The position numbers were made by a program, and so were the translations under genes. Shown here piece by piece: positions 10,268 through 19,555 of a DNA stretch of 64,000 nucleotides (within the stretch, counting starts at the first letter, position 1; each line of letters starts with the position of its first letter). The notes under the pieces were generated by a model. That model was not told where the DNA came from. It ran no database searches and was given only the letters and a program-made list of their open reading frames with translations. Location: assembly GCF_004208525.1 (NCBI RefSeq), contig NZ_SGIT01000002.1:186001-250000 (forward strand), written 5' to 3'. The DNA is from Sphingobacterium corticibacterium. Lineage in GTDB: Bacteria > Bacteroidota > Bacteroidia > Sphingobacteriales > Sphingobacteriaceae.

Positions 10268-10299
10268 AAATAAAAAAGACAGCATTTCTGCTGTCTTTT
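10268..10299 (-). terminator. Terminator of the dcw operon, after ftsZ
   Basis: A perfect 11-bp stem (10274-10284 with 10289-10299) has a 4-base loop. On the minus strand it is followed by a T-run. It lies 24 bases past the ftsZ stop codon and closes the 16-kb mraZ-to-ftsZ run. Confidence 0.88.
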
Positions 10300-10322
10300 C
10301 AAGTGTATTTTGACCTTCATGA

Positions 10323-12032
10323 TTAATCAACATTGTCGTGTAGAAACGAATTGTTCGGTCGAATCTCGGTCTCTCCATCATCAAATGACAAGGTAAACCG
10401 TGACACCTGCGATTGCGAAGAATGGGGCACATCTTCTAACGATTTTTGTCTACGCTTATAAGCCGGTTCATTCTCCAATTCTTGTAAACCATTGCTCGAT
10501 TTCAGTTTCATGCTGAGCTCTTTCAAACGCAGTATGCGTTCTTTCGTTTTCATCAATTGGTCTTCAAAATCAATTTCCTTCTCCGGTGCCGGTTCTGCTT
10601 GCGCTACGGGCTCTTCTCTTGCTATATTTATATTCTCCGCTTTTTCCGTTTCTTCCACACCCTGTGCTTCTTTATTATACACATCGAATACCGATGGCAA
10701 CTTAAACTCAAACACAGAAGGAGAGGTTTTCAACTCAAAACCTGATTCTTCAGCAGCTTCCTCTTGCTCCGGCTCTTCCAAACTCAATGTATGACGGATT
10801 ACTTCCGGCTCTTCTTTTTTCGCCACCGCAGCATGAATGGGCTTTGGAGAGGTAAACAGGTCTCCTTGCGGCGTAGTAGGTGTCCCAAAAGAAAGAGTCT
10901 TCTCCGTTGTATCTTGTGGAGGTTTAATGTAGGGCTGTTGTGTATCAACAGGCTCTTCTTTCTTTATAAATTGATTTTGGACAACAGGCTTTACGAACTG
11001 TTTGGCTGTAGGTTCCGGGGTTAAGGGCAAAGCAACTTTTTCCTTTTCTTTTTCTTTGACACGCTCTTCCGCTGTCTGGAAACCTGTGGCAATGATGGTT
11101 ACCGACAACTCGTCGTCCAAATTCTCATCGATACAATTACCCCAAATAAGGTCAGCAGATAAGCCTGCTTTTTCCTGGATATAATCGGTAACAATAGCAA
11201 CTTCATCCATCGTCACTTCATTTTTTCCGGAGGTAATATTCAATAGAATATAGCGTGCACCTTCAATTTCATTATCTTTCAATAAAGGTGATGCCAATGC
11301 GCCTGTCACAGCTTCAATAGCGCGATTTTCACCGGTAGATATTCCATTCCCCATGATGGCCACACCACTATCATTCATAACGGTACGCACATCTTTAAAA
11401 TCCACGTTCACGTAGCCCGGGATGGTAATAATTTCGGCTATACCTTTCGCTGCTGTTGTCAAAATATCATCCGCCTTCGCGAAAGCCGCCTGCATGGTAA
11501 GGTTACCAAATATCTCCCGCAAACGATCATTCGAGATAACCAGGTAAGAGTCTACATATTTACGTAGCTCTCCCATACCCTCTTCCGCTTGCGCGCGACG
11601 TCGTTTACCTTCGAATGTAAAAGGAGTAGTTACAATAGCGACCGTTAAAATACCAAGCTCCTTTGCCGCTTTCGCCAATACTGGGCTTGCCCCGGTACCG
11701 GTACCACCACCCATACCTGCCGTAATAAAAAGCATCTTGGTATTGGTACCCAGCATACGCTTGATATCTTCAATACTTTCAATAGCTGAATTTTCACCTA
11801 CGTCAGGATCCGCACCTGCACCCATTCCCTCTGTTAAGCTTGCACCTAACTGTACCTTGTTCGGAATAGGACTCAACTCCAGTGCCTGCGCATCCGTATT
11901 GCAAACGATAAAGTCTACACCGCTAATCCCTTGCTTGTACATGTGGTTTACGGCATTGCCCCCGCCACCACCAACACCAATAACCTTAATTATTGATGAT
12001 TGTTCCTTTAACATTTCAAATTGTATCGACAT
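10323..12032 (-). CDS. ftsZ: Cell division GTPase FtsZ
   Basis: This is a 569-residue tubulin-like GTPase that forms the Z ring. The nucleotide-binding domain holds GVGGGGGNAV (19-28), the signature GGGTGTGA (108-115) and the T7 loop NVDFKDV (209-215), all intact. After about residue 330 comes a long disordered linker rich in Glu, Pro, Lys and Thr (to about 540). The C-terminal peptide EIRPNNSFLHDNVD ends the protein and probably binds FtsA. The linker makes it far longer than the roughly 380-residue E. coli protein, but this is normal in the phylum. It has its own promoter (12092-12120) beside DnaA-box-like sites and lies downstream of ftsA. Confidence 0.97.
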   Translation of the reverse strand: MSIQFEMLKEQSSIIKVIGVGGGGGNAVNHMYKQGISGVDFIVCNTDAQALELSPIPNKVQLGASLTEGMGAGADPDVGENSAIESIEDIKRMLGTNTKMLFITAGMGGGTGTGASPVLAKAAKELGILTVAIVTTPFTFEGKRRRAQAEEGMGELRKYVDSYLVISNDRLREIFGNLTMQAAFAKADDILTTAAKGIAEIITIPGYVNVDFKDVRTVMNDSGVAIMGNGISTGENRAIEAVTGALASPLLKDNEIEGARYILLNITSGKNEVTMDEVAIVTDYIQEKAGLSADLIWGNCIDENLDDELSVTIIATGFQTAEERVKEKEKEKVALPLTPEPTAKQFVKPVVQNQFIKKEEPVDTQQPYIKPPQDTTEKTLSFGTPTTPQGDLFTSPKPIHAAVAKKEEPEVIRHTLSLEEPEQEEAAEESGFELKTSPSVFEFKLPSVFDVYNKEAQGVEETEKAENINIAREEPVAQAEPAPEKEIDFEDQLMKTKERILRLKELSMKLKSSNGLQELENEPAYKRRQKSLEDVPHSSQSQVSRFTLSFDDGETEIRPNNSFLHDNVD

Positions 12033-12091
12033 AAAATACCCTATTTAACTCTTGCTAAACCACTTAGAAATCCCCGATAGGTTCAACAATT

Positions 12092-12120
12092 CAAATGTAA
12101 TAATACCGAATTCCTCACAA
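12092..12120 (-). promoter_or_regulatory. ftsZ promoter
   Basis: On the minus strand, TTG (12120-12118), an 18-base spacer and TACATTTG (12099-12092) match the Bacteroidota consensus. The ftsZ ATG is 60 bases downstream of the -7 box. This would let ftsZ be expressed independently of the upstream dcw genes. Confidence 0.72.
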
Positions 12121-12123
12121 CAG

Positions 12124-12169
12124 TTTTCCACATTTGTGAATTTGTGGAAAAAAGACCTAATGTGGAAAA
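12124..12169. promoter_or_regulatory. Three DnaA-box-like 9-mers upstream of the ftsZ promoter
   Basis: TTTTCCACA occurs on the plus strand at 12124-12132 and on the minus strand at 12151-12143 and 12169-12161. All fit the known DnaA-box pattern TTWTNCACA. The first lies three bases upstream of the ftsZ -33 element. Boxes one and two form an inverted repeat around TTTGTGAATT. The only other copy I found in the window is in the mraZ leader. DnaA binding is inference. Confidence 0.5.
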
Positions 12170-12174
12170 CTCAC

Positions 12175-13563
12175 TTACTTTCTCCCAATAAATGTGTCAT
12201 CATCAATTCCCGTATCGTCCTTAATAAAATCGGATAATAGCTTGGAAAACCAACTTTCCTTTTTATTCTTTTCCTCCGCAATATCTTTCACTTTTCCTCC
12301 TTTTTTGGAGACCTCTTCATGTTCTGTAGCTTCCACTTCTTCCATAGCTTGCACACCTTTAATCAACAAGCCAATGGAGGTCGCATACATCGGGCTTTTC
12401 AATTCTTCCAATGCTTGCTTGTTCAACATTTCTGTTTTTGCCAAATATTCATTAGGATAACCGATTCTACAGTCAATCCCAGTGATGTACTCCACTAATT
12501 GTACCAAATGTTTCAATTGAGCGCCCCCTCCTGTGATGACAATACCAGCAATCAATTTATCTTCATAGCCGGACGATTTGATCTCATAGTACACGTGCTC
12601 AATAATCTCCTCCATCCGTGCCTGAATAATATAAGCTAAGTTTTTGACAGAGATTTCTTTGGCCTCACGTCCACGTATACCCGGCACGCAGATCACCTCA
12701 TTATCTTTATTCTCATCAGCCAAAGCAGATCCATAACGAACTTTTAGCTGTTCCGCCTGATTACGCAATACCGAGCAACCTTGTTTAATATCTTCCGTCA
12801 CAATATTCCCCCCTAATGGAATAACCGCCGTATGGCGAATAATACCTTCGTGAAAAATAGCAACATCTGTCGTACCACCACCGATATCAACTAAGACGAC
12901 ACCCGCAGTTTTCTCTTCGTCATCCAACACAGCTTCGGATGATGCCAGAGGCTCTAACACCAGGAAAGAGATTTCTAAGTCCGAATTATCCACACAACGC
13001 TTGATATTATTAATATCAGTCACACGTCCCGAAATAATGTGAAAATTAGCTTCTACCCGACGTCCGGCCATACCAATTGGCTCTTTAATACCCGGTTCAT
13101 TATCAATGGTAAATTCCTGTGGTAATACATGGATAATTTCCTCGCCCGGAGGAAGGACCAACTTATACATATCAGAAATTAATTGCTCCACATCAATACG
13201 GGTCACTTCATCGTAGTCACGTTTGGTTAGGATACCGCGATGTTGAATGCTTTTGATATGCTGACCGGCAATCCCTACGTTGACCACTTTGATATCCACA
13301 TTGGATTGGGACTCCGCTATCGATACCGCATCCCGTATGCTACTAACCGTTCTTTGGATGTTCGCGACCACGCCGCGGTTCACACCGGAAGATTCGGCTT
13401 TTCCTACCCCCAAAAGCTCAATCTTATTGGCTCCGCTACGACGACCCACCGTAACGCAAATCTTCGTTGTTCCGATATCCAACCCTACGATGATTGGACT
13501 ATCTTTTTCGTTTTCTGCTAATCTTGGCTTCATATGCTGTGTATTTTGTTGCTGTTTATTCAA
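12175..13563 (-). CDS. ftsA: Cell division protein FtsA
   Basis: This is a 462-residue actin-like ATPase that tethers FtsZ filaments to the membrane and recruits the divisome. The phosphate-1 motif IVGLDIGTTKICVTVG lies near residues 25-40, the phosphate-2 segment GVVLVDIGGGTTDVAIF near 220, and IAGIVITGGGAQLKHL marks the adenosine region near 340. After a charged Glu/Lys-rich stretch, the C-terminus carries WFSKLLSDFI, a likely amphipathic membrane-targeting helix. The stop lies 142 bases before the ftsZ start; that gap holds the ftsZ promoter. ftsQ ends one base upstream of the start. Confidence 0.95.
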   Translation of the reverse strand: MNKQQQNTQHMKPRLAENEKDSPIIVGLDIGTTKICVTVGRRSGANKIELLGVGKAESSGVNRGVVANIQRTVSSIRDAVSIAESQSNVDIKVVNVGIAGQHIKSIQHRGILTKRDYDEVTRIDVEQLISDMYKLVLPPGEEIIHVLPQEFTIDNEPGIKEPIGMAGRRVEANFHIISGRVTDINNIKRCVDNSDLEISFLVLEPLASSEAVLDDEEKTAGVVLVDIGGGTTDVAIFHEGIIRHTAVIPLGGNIVTEDIKQGCSVLRNQAEQLKVRYGSALADENKDNEVICVPGIRGREAKEISVKNLAYIIQARMEEIIEHVYYEIKSSGYEDKLIAGIVITGGGAQLKHLVQLVEYITGIDCRIGYPNEYLAKTEMLNKQALEELKSPMYATSIGLLIKGVQAMEEVEATEHEEVSKKGGKVKDIAEEKNKKESWFSKLLSDFIKDDTGIDDDTFIGRK

Positions 13564-13564
13564 A

Positions 13565-14395
13565 TTAATTATTCATTTTTAGTTTCATCTGTAAACTATC
13601 TAACATCCATCCATCCCGTCGTTCACAGATAATCTGTCCATCATATTTTACATTTACTTTTTCGTAAGCACCAGTGCCGACTTTTGGTAAAATATTCTTA
13701 TAGAATATCTCCAACCGATCTAGCTTCTCATCCAATTTCGCGGCATTACCAAGAACCAACGGCTGTGTTCCCACTCGCGGAATAATTTCAATATCCTGCT
13801 GATCATCGACATACAGCTGCACGATCTGATTGCTCCACAAAGGATCATCTTTTACTTGCTCCACAATGGTAACTAGATCCTTCACCAATTGGGTTCGGAT
13901 CGTATCCAATGGCTTTTCATATCCTTCGCGTATATTCCCGTTTGCGACCAAAACATGCGGAACGTATTTTAATGTCACCGGCACTTTTGCTCCCTTTGTG
14001 TCGATGTAATATTCTTTCCCGGCTCCGTTCACAATACGCAAAATCACTTCCCGCTGCTGCACAACGATCTGTAAAACGCCATCCATATCGGCATAAATTT
14101 CTGCACTAGATACGTAGGGGAGCTCCATCAGTGCCCGTTCGATCCTGTCTGTCGGGATATCTTTCAATGGCTTCCCGACAACATTCCCGAATGTTTTATT
14201 TACTAAATCGGAAATATCGTGCTGGTCAATAAAGGTTTCTTTTCCTTCCACTATCACCTTCATAGAGACACAGGCCTGTGCCGTATCCTTCTTCTTGACC
14301 AAGCTCATCAACATACCTATTCCCACCAAGACAAGTAGCCCTAAGCACACATAACCAAGCTGTCTCCACGGTATGTAACGAACAACCTTAAGCAT
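13565..14395 (-). CDS. ftsQ: Cell division protein FtsQ (DivIB family)
   Basis: The product is 276 residues. A short cytoplasmic segment (MLKVVRYIPWRQLG) and one membrane span (about 15-32) precede a periplasmic region. That region has a POTRA-like start (DLVNKTFGNVVGKPLKDI, then RIERALMELPYVSSAEIY) and a conserved QREVILRI strand. FtsQ bridges early and late divisome proteins through FtsB/FtsL. Sequence conservation in this family is low, so position between murC and ftsA supports the call. The start overlaps the murC stop by 8 bases. Confidence 0.88.
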   Translation of the reverse strand: MLKVVRYIPWRQLGYVCLGLLVLVGIGMLMSLVKKKDTAQACVSMKVIVEGKETFIDQHDISDLVNKTFGNVVGKPLKDIPTDRIERALMELPYVSSAEIYADMDGVLQIVVQQREVILRIVNGAGKEYYIDTKGAKVPVTLKYVPHVLVANGNIREGYEKPLDTIRTQLVKDLVTIVEQVKDDPLWSNQIVQLYVDDQQDIEIIPRVGTQPLVLGNAAKLDEKLDRLEIFYKNILPKVGTGAYEKVNVKYDGQIICERRDGWMLDSLQMKLKMNN

Positions 14396-15746
14396 TTTCC
14401 AATATTTCTTTTAAAGGTTTTACCAATCTGTCTATGTCTCCCGCCCCTACTGTCACGACCAGTTCCGGAGCGTTTTGTTTTACAATCCGCAATACGTCAT
14501 CCGATGATACAAGCTGTTTACTACCTATCGCCATCTTATTCAGTAGCCAACTGGAGGTTATTCCTTCTATCGGCAATTCTCTTGCCGGATAAATATCCAT
14601 CAGCAGCAATTCATCTGCCAACTCCAATACCTCTGCAAAGCCATCTCCAAAATCGCGGGTCCGACTATATAAATGTGGCTGAAAAACAACCGTCAACTTC
14701 TTTGTCGGATAGAGTTTCTTCACCGACGTCAGAAACGCACGCAATTCTTCCGGATGATGCGCATAATCATCTATGTATACATGCGCCGGCGTTTTAACGA
14801 TATATTCAAATCGTCTCTTTGCCCCTCTGAACGATACTAATGCCGATTTTATCTTCTCCACTGCTATTCCAAGTTGTAGCGCCACCGTAATGGCCGCCAC
14901 GGCATTTTCTACATTATGGAAGCCTGGTATACCTAATGGGATAGCCTGCATTTCCGTTTTCTCGGCAACATAATCAAAATAAAACACCCCCTCTTCCACA
15001 CGGATATGGCGCGCGTACGCATCACAGACTTCGTCTTTGGCGTAACCTATATTTCCACTAAAGGGAAGTCCTTTTTTTACGATCGACAAGCCATCCGGGA
15101 CGACACGTTGTAAAAACAGTTCGAAAGATTCGATGAGATGTCGCTCGTCACCATAGATATCCAAATGATCAGGATCTGCTGAGGTAATCACCGCAATATT
15201 GGGATGCAACGTCAGAAACGAACGGTCGTATTCATCAGCTTCTACCACAACCACATTGTTCGTACCATATAGCACATTGCTACTATAGTTAGAACTGATT
15301 CCTCCCAAAAAAGCAGAACAATCATAACCTGAATCCTTTAATATATGCGCAATCATGGTCGAGGTTGTCGTTTTCCCATGGGTTCCCGCCACAGCTATTG
15401 TAAACCGACTTGCGCTAATGATACCCAATACCTCCGAACGCTTGTATAATGTAAAGTCTCTTTCTAAAAAATAAGCTTTCAGTTTAAGGTCTTTCGGGAT
15501 GGCTGGTGTGAAAATCAATAACGTTTCCCCAGACGGTTGTTGGTATATCGTTGGCAATAACGCGACATCATCTTTGTAGATCACTTGAATACCTTCTTGC
15601 ACCAACGCGTGTGTCAACTCGGTCTCTGTTTTGTCATATCCCTGCACATCGCAACCGAGATGTTTGAAATAGCGCGCCAAACCACTCATACCGATCCCCC
15701 CAATTCCGAGAAGGTAAACACGTTTTATATGGTCAAGATTCATCAT
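14388..15746 (-). CDS. murC: UDP-N-acetylmuramate--L-alanine ligase
   Basis: The product is a 452-residue cytoplasmic Mur ligase that adds L-Ala to UDP-MurNAc. The N-terminal Rossmann motif YLLGIGGIGMSGLA binds the UDP-substrate. The ATP loop GTHGKTT is at residues 121-127, followed by VVVEADEYDRSFL and the Mur-ligase SADPDHLDIY segment. The DDYAHHPEELRAFL motif near residue 325 is typical of MurC. It overlaps ftsQ downstream and directly abuts murG upstream (one base between stop and start positions), consistent with translational coupling. Confidence 0.96.
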   Translation of the reverse strand: MMNLDHIKRVYLLGIGGIGMSGLARYFKHLGCDVQGYDKTETELTHALVQEGIQVIYKDDVALLPTIYQQPSGETLLIFTPAIPKDLKLKAYFLERDFTLYKRSEVLGIISASRFTIAVAGTHGKTTTSTMIAHILKDSGYDCSAFLGGISSNYSSNVLYGTNNVVVVEADEYDRSFLTLHPNIAVITSADPDHLDIYGDERHLIESFELFLQRVVPDGLSIVKKGLPFSGNIGYAKDEVCDAYARHIRVEEGVFYFDYVAEKTEMQAIPLGIPGFHNVENAVAAITVALQLGIAVEKIKSALVSFRGAKRRFEYIVKTPAHVYIDDYAHHPEELRAFLTSVKKLYPTKKLTVVFQPHLYSRTRDFGDGFAEVLELADELLLMDIYPARELPIEGITSSWLLNKMAIGSKQLVSSDDVLRIVKQNAPELVVTVGAGDIDRLVKPLKEILENA

Positions 15747-16853
15747 CTATTTAATAAGTTTCAGTACTTCTTTTGCAATCACTTCATCCGCATCGAGTCG
15801 AGCCATCTTCTGTATTTCGGCACTTAATGATGCACATTTAGCCTCATCAGCAAGCAACTCTAATGCCACGTACATCATTGTGTCCCGAGCATCTGCCTCG
15901 GAAATCATCACGGCTGCGTTCTTAGCGGCCAAAGCTTGTGCGTTTTTCGTTTGATGGTCTTCCGCCACATTAGGCGACGGCACCAATATAACCGGCTTTC
16001 CCACTACACAAAGTTCCGATATCGTGCCAGCACCTGCTCTCGAAATAATCAAATCTGCCGCTGCATAGGCTAGGTCCATACGATCCAAAAATGGTTTCAC
16101 CTTTACATTACCCGGAATCAATCTGTCCATTTTCAACATACGCTCCATATCCTCGTAATATGTTTTTCCGGTCTGCCAAATAAATTGCACATCGTCTTTT
16201 TCGCCTAGCTCATGTATCACATCCAACACGTAACCATTCATCTGCTTTGCGCCCAAGCTACCACCGATAATCAATATGGTCTTTTTTTGTGGTTGCAGAC
16301 CAAAAATTTGCAAAGCAAATTCGCGCTTCCCTTCTATAGCGACCGAATCGCGACGTATCGGATTACCGGTCAACATGATTTTTTCAGCCGGAAAAAATGT
16401 ATCCATCCCCTCATACGCCACACATATCTTTTTAGCTTTCTTTCCCAAGCTCTTATTGGTTACACCCGCATAGGAATTTTGTTCCTGAATCAGCGTAGGT
16501 ATCCCCATATTGTTGGCAGCCATTAACAAAGGTCCTGACGCAAACCCACCAACACCTACTGCGGCATCGGCATTAAACTCCTTTATCGTTTTCCGTGCCT
16601 TTATCAAACTATTTATAAGCTTAAAAGGCAAGGTCAAATTTTTCAACAAGGAGTTCCTATCAATACCCTGTATATCTAATCCCACAATTTTGTAACCTGC
16701 CTCTGGAACACGTTCCATCTCCATACGCCCATTTGCACCTACAAACAAGATTTCGATATCTGGCGCTATACGACGTAATGCATTTGCTATTGCAATAGCT
16801 GGAAAAACGTGTCCACCCGTGCCTCCTCCGCTTATGATTACTCTATGTCCCAT
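15747..16853 (-). CDS. murG: UDP-N-acetylglucosamine--lipid I N-acetylglucosaminyltransferase
   Basis: This is a 368-residue GT28 enzyme that converts lipid I to lipid II on the inner face of the membrane. The first glycine-rich loop ISGGGTGGHVFPAIAIA is at residues 7-23, and GVGGFASGP lies near 96. The donor-binding C-terminal domain carries IIGGSLGAKQMN near 195 and IISRAGAGTISEL near 275, ending with PNVAEDHQTKNAQAL. All catalytic loops appear intact. It follows ftsW after a 24-base gap. Confidence 0.96.
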   Translation of the reverse strand: MGHRVIISGGGTGGHVFPAIAIANALRRIAPDIEILFVGANGRMEMERVPEAGYKIVGLDIQGIDRNSLLKNLTLPFKLINSLIKARKTIKEFNADAAVGVGGFASGPLLMAANNMGIPTLIQEQNSYAGVTNKSLGKKAKKICVAYEGMDTFFPAEKIMLTGNPIRRDSVAIEGKREFALQIFGLQPQKKTILIIGGSLGAKQMNGYVLDVIHELGEKDDVQFIWQTGKTYYEDMERMLKMDRLIPGNVKVKPFLDRMDLAYAAADLIISRAGAGTISELCVVGKPVILVPSPNVAEDHQTKNAQALAAKNAAVMISEADARDTMMYVALELLADEAKCASLSAEIQKMARLDADEVIAKEVLKLIK

Positions 16854-16877
16854 GTGTTACTTTCTAACCCTTTATTT

Positions 16878-18074
16878 CTAAATCGTTCCAACAACCACTT
16901 TTGGATTCTTTGGAATTTCGTTTAATTCTTCTTTTCCTTTCAATTCTTCGATACTCCTACTTACACTTAAAATGATTCCTAGTGCCACGCTGGTAAACAA
17001 AATGGAGGTCCCTCCCATACTGACCAGTGGTAATGGCACACCAGTAACGGGTCCCAACCCTACAGCAACCGCCATATTGGCTAGTGCCTGTATGGTTAAG
17101 CTAAACCCTAGACCCGCTGCTAGAAAGGCACCGAACGCACGTGGGCTTAGCGTCACAATACGTATACAACGGTACATCAATGCGACGTACAAGAAAAGCA
17201 GGATCGCTCCACCGATTGTTCCGTATTCCTCCACAATCACGGCGAAAATAAAATCGGAATAGGGATGTGGTAATAGATTTCTACCTACGCTATTCCCTGC
17301 ACCTTTGCCAAATAACTGACCCGAAGCAATGGACATCTTCGCCAGATTTGCCTGGTAATTTTTATCTTCTTGAAAAGGTACAGTGTTTTGCACCGTTTGT
17401 TCTGTCTTAAAGAAACTCTCAAAACGACTGATATAGGTGGCTCGTCGAGGCCCGATAAATATCACTAATAACAAGAGGAAAGCCCCTCCGACACATACGA
17501 TGCCTATCTGCTTAAAACTTACCCGACCAATCAACAGCAGTAACACACTCGTACCAAATAGCATTAAAGCCGTCGATAAGTTTGCCCATGCAATCAGGAC
17601 AAAAACCAAGCATACGGTCCCCATAATTGGAATGAATGATTTTTTAAGATCTTTTATTTCATGTGCTTTGCGTGAAAGCATACGTGCCAAAAAGGTAATC
17701 AGTGCCAGTTTTGCCAGATCCGATGTTTGAAACGTTTGGTTGATGACAGGAATCGTTACCCAGCGGCTAGCCTCGTTTACTTTGTTACCTCCAATCAACG
17801 TAAAAAGCAACAAGGGTATAGCGATGATCATCAGCAACTTAGAAATACCTGCATAATATCGATAATCTAATTTGTGTGATAGATACATCAACACCAAACC
17901 CACAGCAATAATGGAAAAATGCTTGAACAGGTACAATTCTGTACCTTTGCCTTCCTTGTAGGCAAGTGTACCTACTGAACTATACACCGCTAACAAAGAC
18001 CAGCCGGACAGGACAATCACAATAATCCATATCCACTTATCTCCTTTTAATTTACTGAAAATCTGATCCATCAT
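16878..18074 (-). CDS. ftsW: Septal peptidoglycan glycosyltransferase FtsW (SEDS family)
   Basis: This is a 398-residue polytopic membrane protein with about ten hydrophobic spans. SEDS motifs are present, including SRWVTIPVINQTFQTSDLAKLALI (the loop after TM4), the SGQLFGKGAGNSVG extracellular segment and the C-terminal GVPLPLVSMGGTSILF. FtsW polymerises glycan strands from lipid II with FtsI. RodA is the usual alternative; location in the dcw run favours FtsW. A second in-frame Met follows the first, so the start could be 18071. The 106-bp gap upstream of it to murD contains a folded repeat element. Confidence 0.93.
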   Translation of the reverse strand: MMDQIFSKLKGDKWIWIIVIVLSGWSLLAVYSSVGTLAYKEGKGTELYLFKHFSIIAVGLVLMYLSHKLDYRYYAGISKLLMIIAIPLLLFTLIGGNKVNEASRWVTIPVINQTFQTSDLAKLALITFLARMLSRKAHEIKDLKKSFIPIMGTVCLVFVLIAWANLSTALMLFGTSVLLLLIGRVSFKQIGIVCVGGAFLLLLVIFIGPRRATYISRFESFFKTEQTVQNTVPFQEDKNYQANLAKMSIASGQLFGKGAGNSVGRNLLPHPYSDFIFAVIVEEYGTIGGAILLFLYVALMYRCIRIVTLSPRAFGAFLAAGLGFSLTIQALANMAVAVGLGPVTGVPLPLVSMGGTSILFTSVALGIILSVSRSIEELKGKEELNEIPKNPKVVVGTI

Positions 18075-18106
18075 TGTTTCAACATTTTATTTATCCTCTT
18101 CCTTTC

Positions 18107-18169
18107 TGTCATATTGAGACTTGCCCAAGTATCTAAACGATTTAGATCCCTCCTAGCGTCGGGATGACA
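18107..18169. repeat. Folded dispersed-repeat-like element between murD and ftsW
   Basis: This 63-bp element is bounded by TGTCAT (18107-18112) and ATGACA (18164-18169). It contains a perfect inner hairpin, ATCTAAA-CGA-TTTAGAT (18131-18147). On the minus strand it begins TGTCATCCCGACG and continues AGGAGGGATCT. This style is shared with short intergenic repeats of many Bacteroidota genomes. It is the only copy that I see in the window, so its repeat status is from recognition, not demonstrated here. Confidence 0.55.
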
Positions 18170-18180
18170 GCCGGATGTGC

Positions 18181-19554
18181 TTACAAAGACATTACTGCTT
18201 CTTTGAATTTTTCACCACGTTCTTCATAATTTTTAAACCAGTCAAAACTTGCACAGGCCGGTGATAACAGCACCGTATCCCCCTTTTTTGCCAAATAGGA
18301 GGCAATCTCTACTGCGTCTTGCATAGACGAGCTATTGATAATCACATCCGTATCATTTTCAAAAGATTCATGAATGCGCACCGTATCTTTACCGATACAT
18401 ACAATGGCTTTAACCTTAGACTTCACTAAATCACGCATCATCTCGTAGTCATTACCTTTATCTACGCCCCCCATAATTAAGATAATATCCGGTGAAAAGC
18501 TTTCCAAAGCATACCAAACAGAATTCACATTGGTTGCTTTCGAATCATTGATATAATTCACCCCCCCAATACAAGCAACATGCTCTAGACGATGCTCGAT
18601 ATTCACATACGATTCCATGCTTTCTTTCATGGTTTGGTTACGCAGTTCTTGAACCTTCGCAATCAAGCCCGAAGCCATGTTGTTGTATGCGTTATGCTTC
18701 CCTTGTAATGATAACTCTTCCATATTCATCGCAAAAATGTCTTTGTTAGGTACTTTTATTATAATATTCTTTTCTTCGTCTACATATGCACCCTGCCCCA
18801 CCATTTGTTCTTGTGTAAAGGGCAAATGTTGGGCGTCCGTTTTAAATACAGCTAAACCTTTTACTGTTTCCTCGTCGTCCAAACAGTAGATAAAATAATC
18901 GTCTTTTGTTTGATTTCGGATCATACGAAACTTAGATGCCCTGTAGTTTTCCATCTTATTATCATAACGATCTAGATGATCCGGTGTAATGTTCAAAATG
19001 ACCGCTACATCAGCACGAAAATGATACATATCATCCAACATAAAACTGGATATTTCCAATACATACACCTCGTAATTTTCGCGTGCTACCTGCAGTGCAA
19101 AACTTTTTCCAATATTTCCGGCTAATCCTACATTTACACCGCCACGCTGCAACATATAATATGTCAACATCGTTGTTGTCGATTTGCCGTTAGAACCCGT
19201 AATGCAATAGAGCTTAGCCGCTGTATACTGCGCCGCAAATTCAATTTCCGAAATCACCGGAATATTGGCGGCCTTTAACGCCTTTACTAAAGGTGCATGT
19301 TCAGGAATACCAGGACTTTTGACAACCAAATCTGCTTGCATAATCTTATTTTCACTATGCTGTTGCTCTTCAAATGCAATTCCTTCTTGCTGTAATGCAG
19401 CCTTATATTCATCACGTATTGCCCCCTTGTCTGAAACAAATACGTCAAACCCCTTATCCTTTCCTAAAATAGCCGCACCAACACCGCTCTCCCCCGCGCC
19501 TAGTATCGCCAGAAAGCCAGATTGTGGATAATATGTATGTGCTATATTAGACAT
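18181..19554 (-). CDS. murD: UDP-N-acetylmuramoyl-L-alanine--D-glutamate ligase
   Basis: The product is 457 residues and adds D-Glu to UDP-MurNAc-L-Ala. The N-terminal domain has LAILGAGESGVGAA. The ATP loop ITGSNGKSTTT is at about 118-128. The NITPDHLDRYD motif follows, then IEHRLEHV with NDSKATN, the diagnostic MurD pair near residues 317-337. The C-terminal SPACASFDWFKNYEERGEKF is also typical. The start is one base after the mraY stop, so translation is probably coupled. The stop lies 11 bases from the repeat-like element. Confidence 0.96.
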   Translation of the reverse strand: MSNIAHTYYPQSGFLAILGAGESGVGAAILGKDKGFDVFVSDKGAIRDEYKAALQQEGIAFEEQQHSENKIMQADLVVKSPGIPEHAPLVKALKAANIPVISEIEFAAQYTAAKLYCITGSNGKSTTTMLTYYMLQRGGVNVGLAGNIGKSFALQVARENYEVYVLEISSFMLDDMYHFRADVAVILNITPDHLDRYDNKMENYRASKFRMIRNQTKDDYFIYCLDDEETVKGLAVFKTDAQHLPFTQEQMVGQGAYVDEEKNIIIKVPNKDIFAMNMEELSLQGKHNAYNNMASGLIAKVQELRNQTMKESMESYVNIEHRLEHVACIGGVNYINDSKATNVNSVWYALESFSPDIILIMGGVDKGNDYEMMRDLVKSKVKAIVCIGKDTVRIHESFENDTDVIINSSSMQDAVEIASYLAKKGDTVLLSPACASFDWFKNYEERGEKFKEAVMSL

Positions 19555-19555
19555 C

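Noticed and set aside
7076..12169. Chromosomal replication origin
   Set aside because: rpmH-rnpA and DnaA-box-like sites are in the window, but they are separated, there is no dnaA or dnaN, and the boxes form only a small group beside a division-gene promoter.
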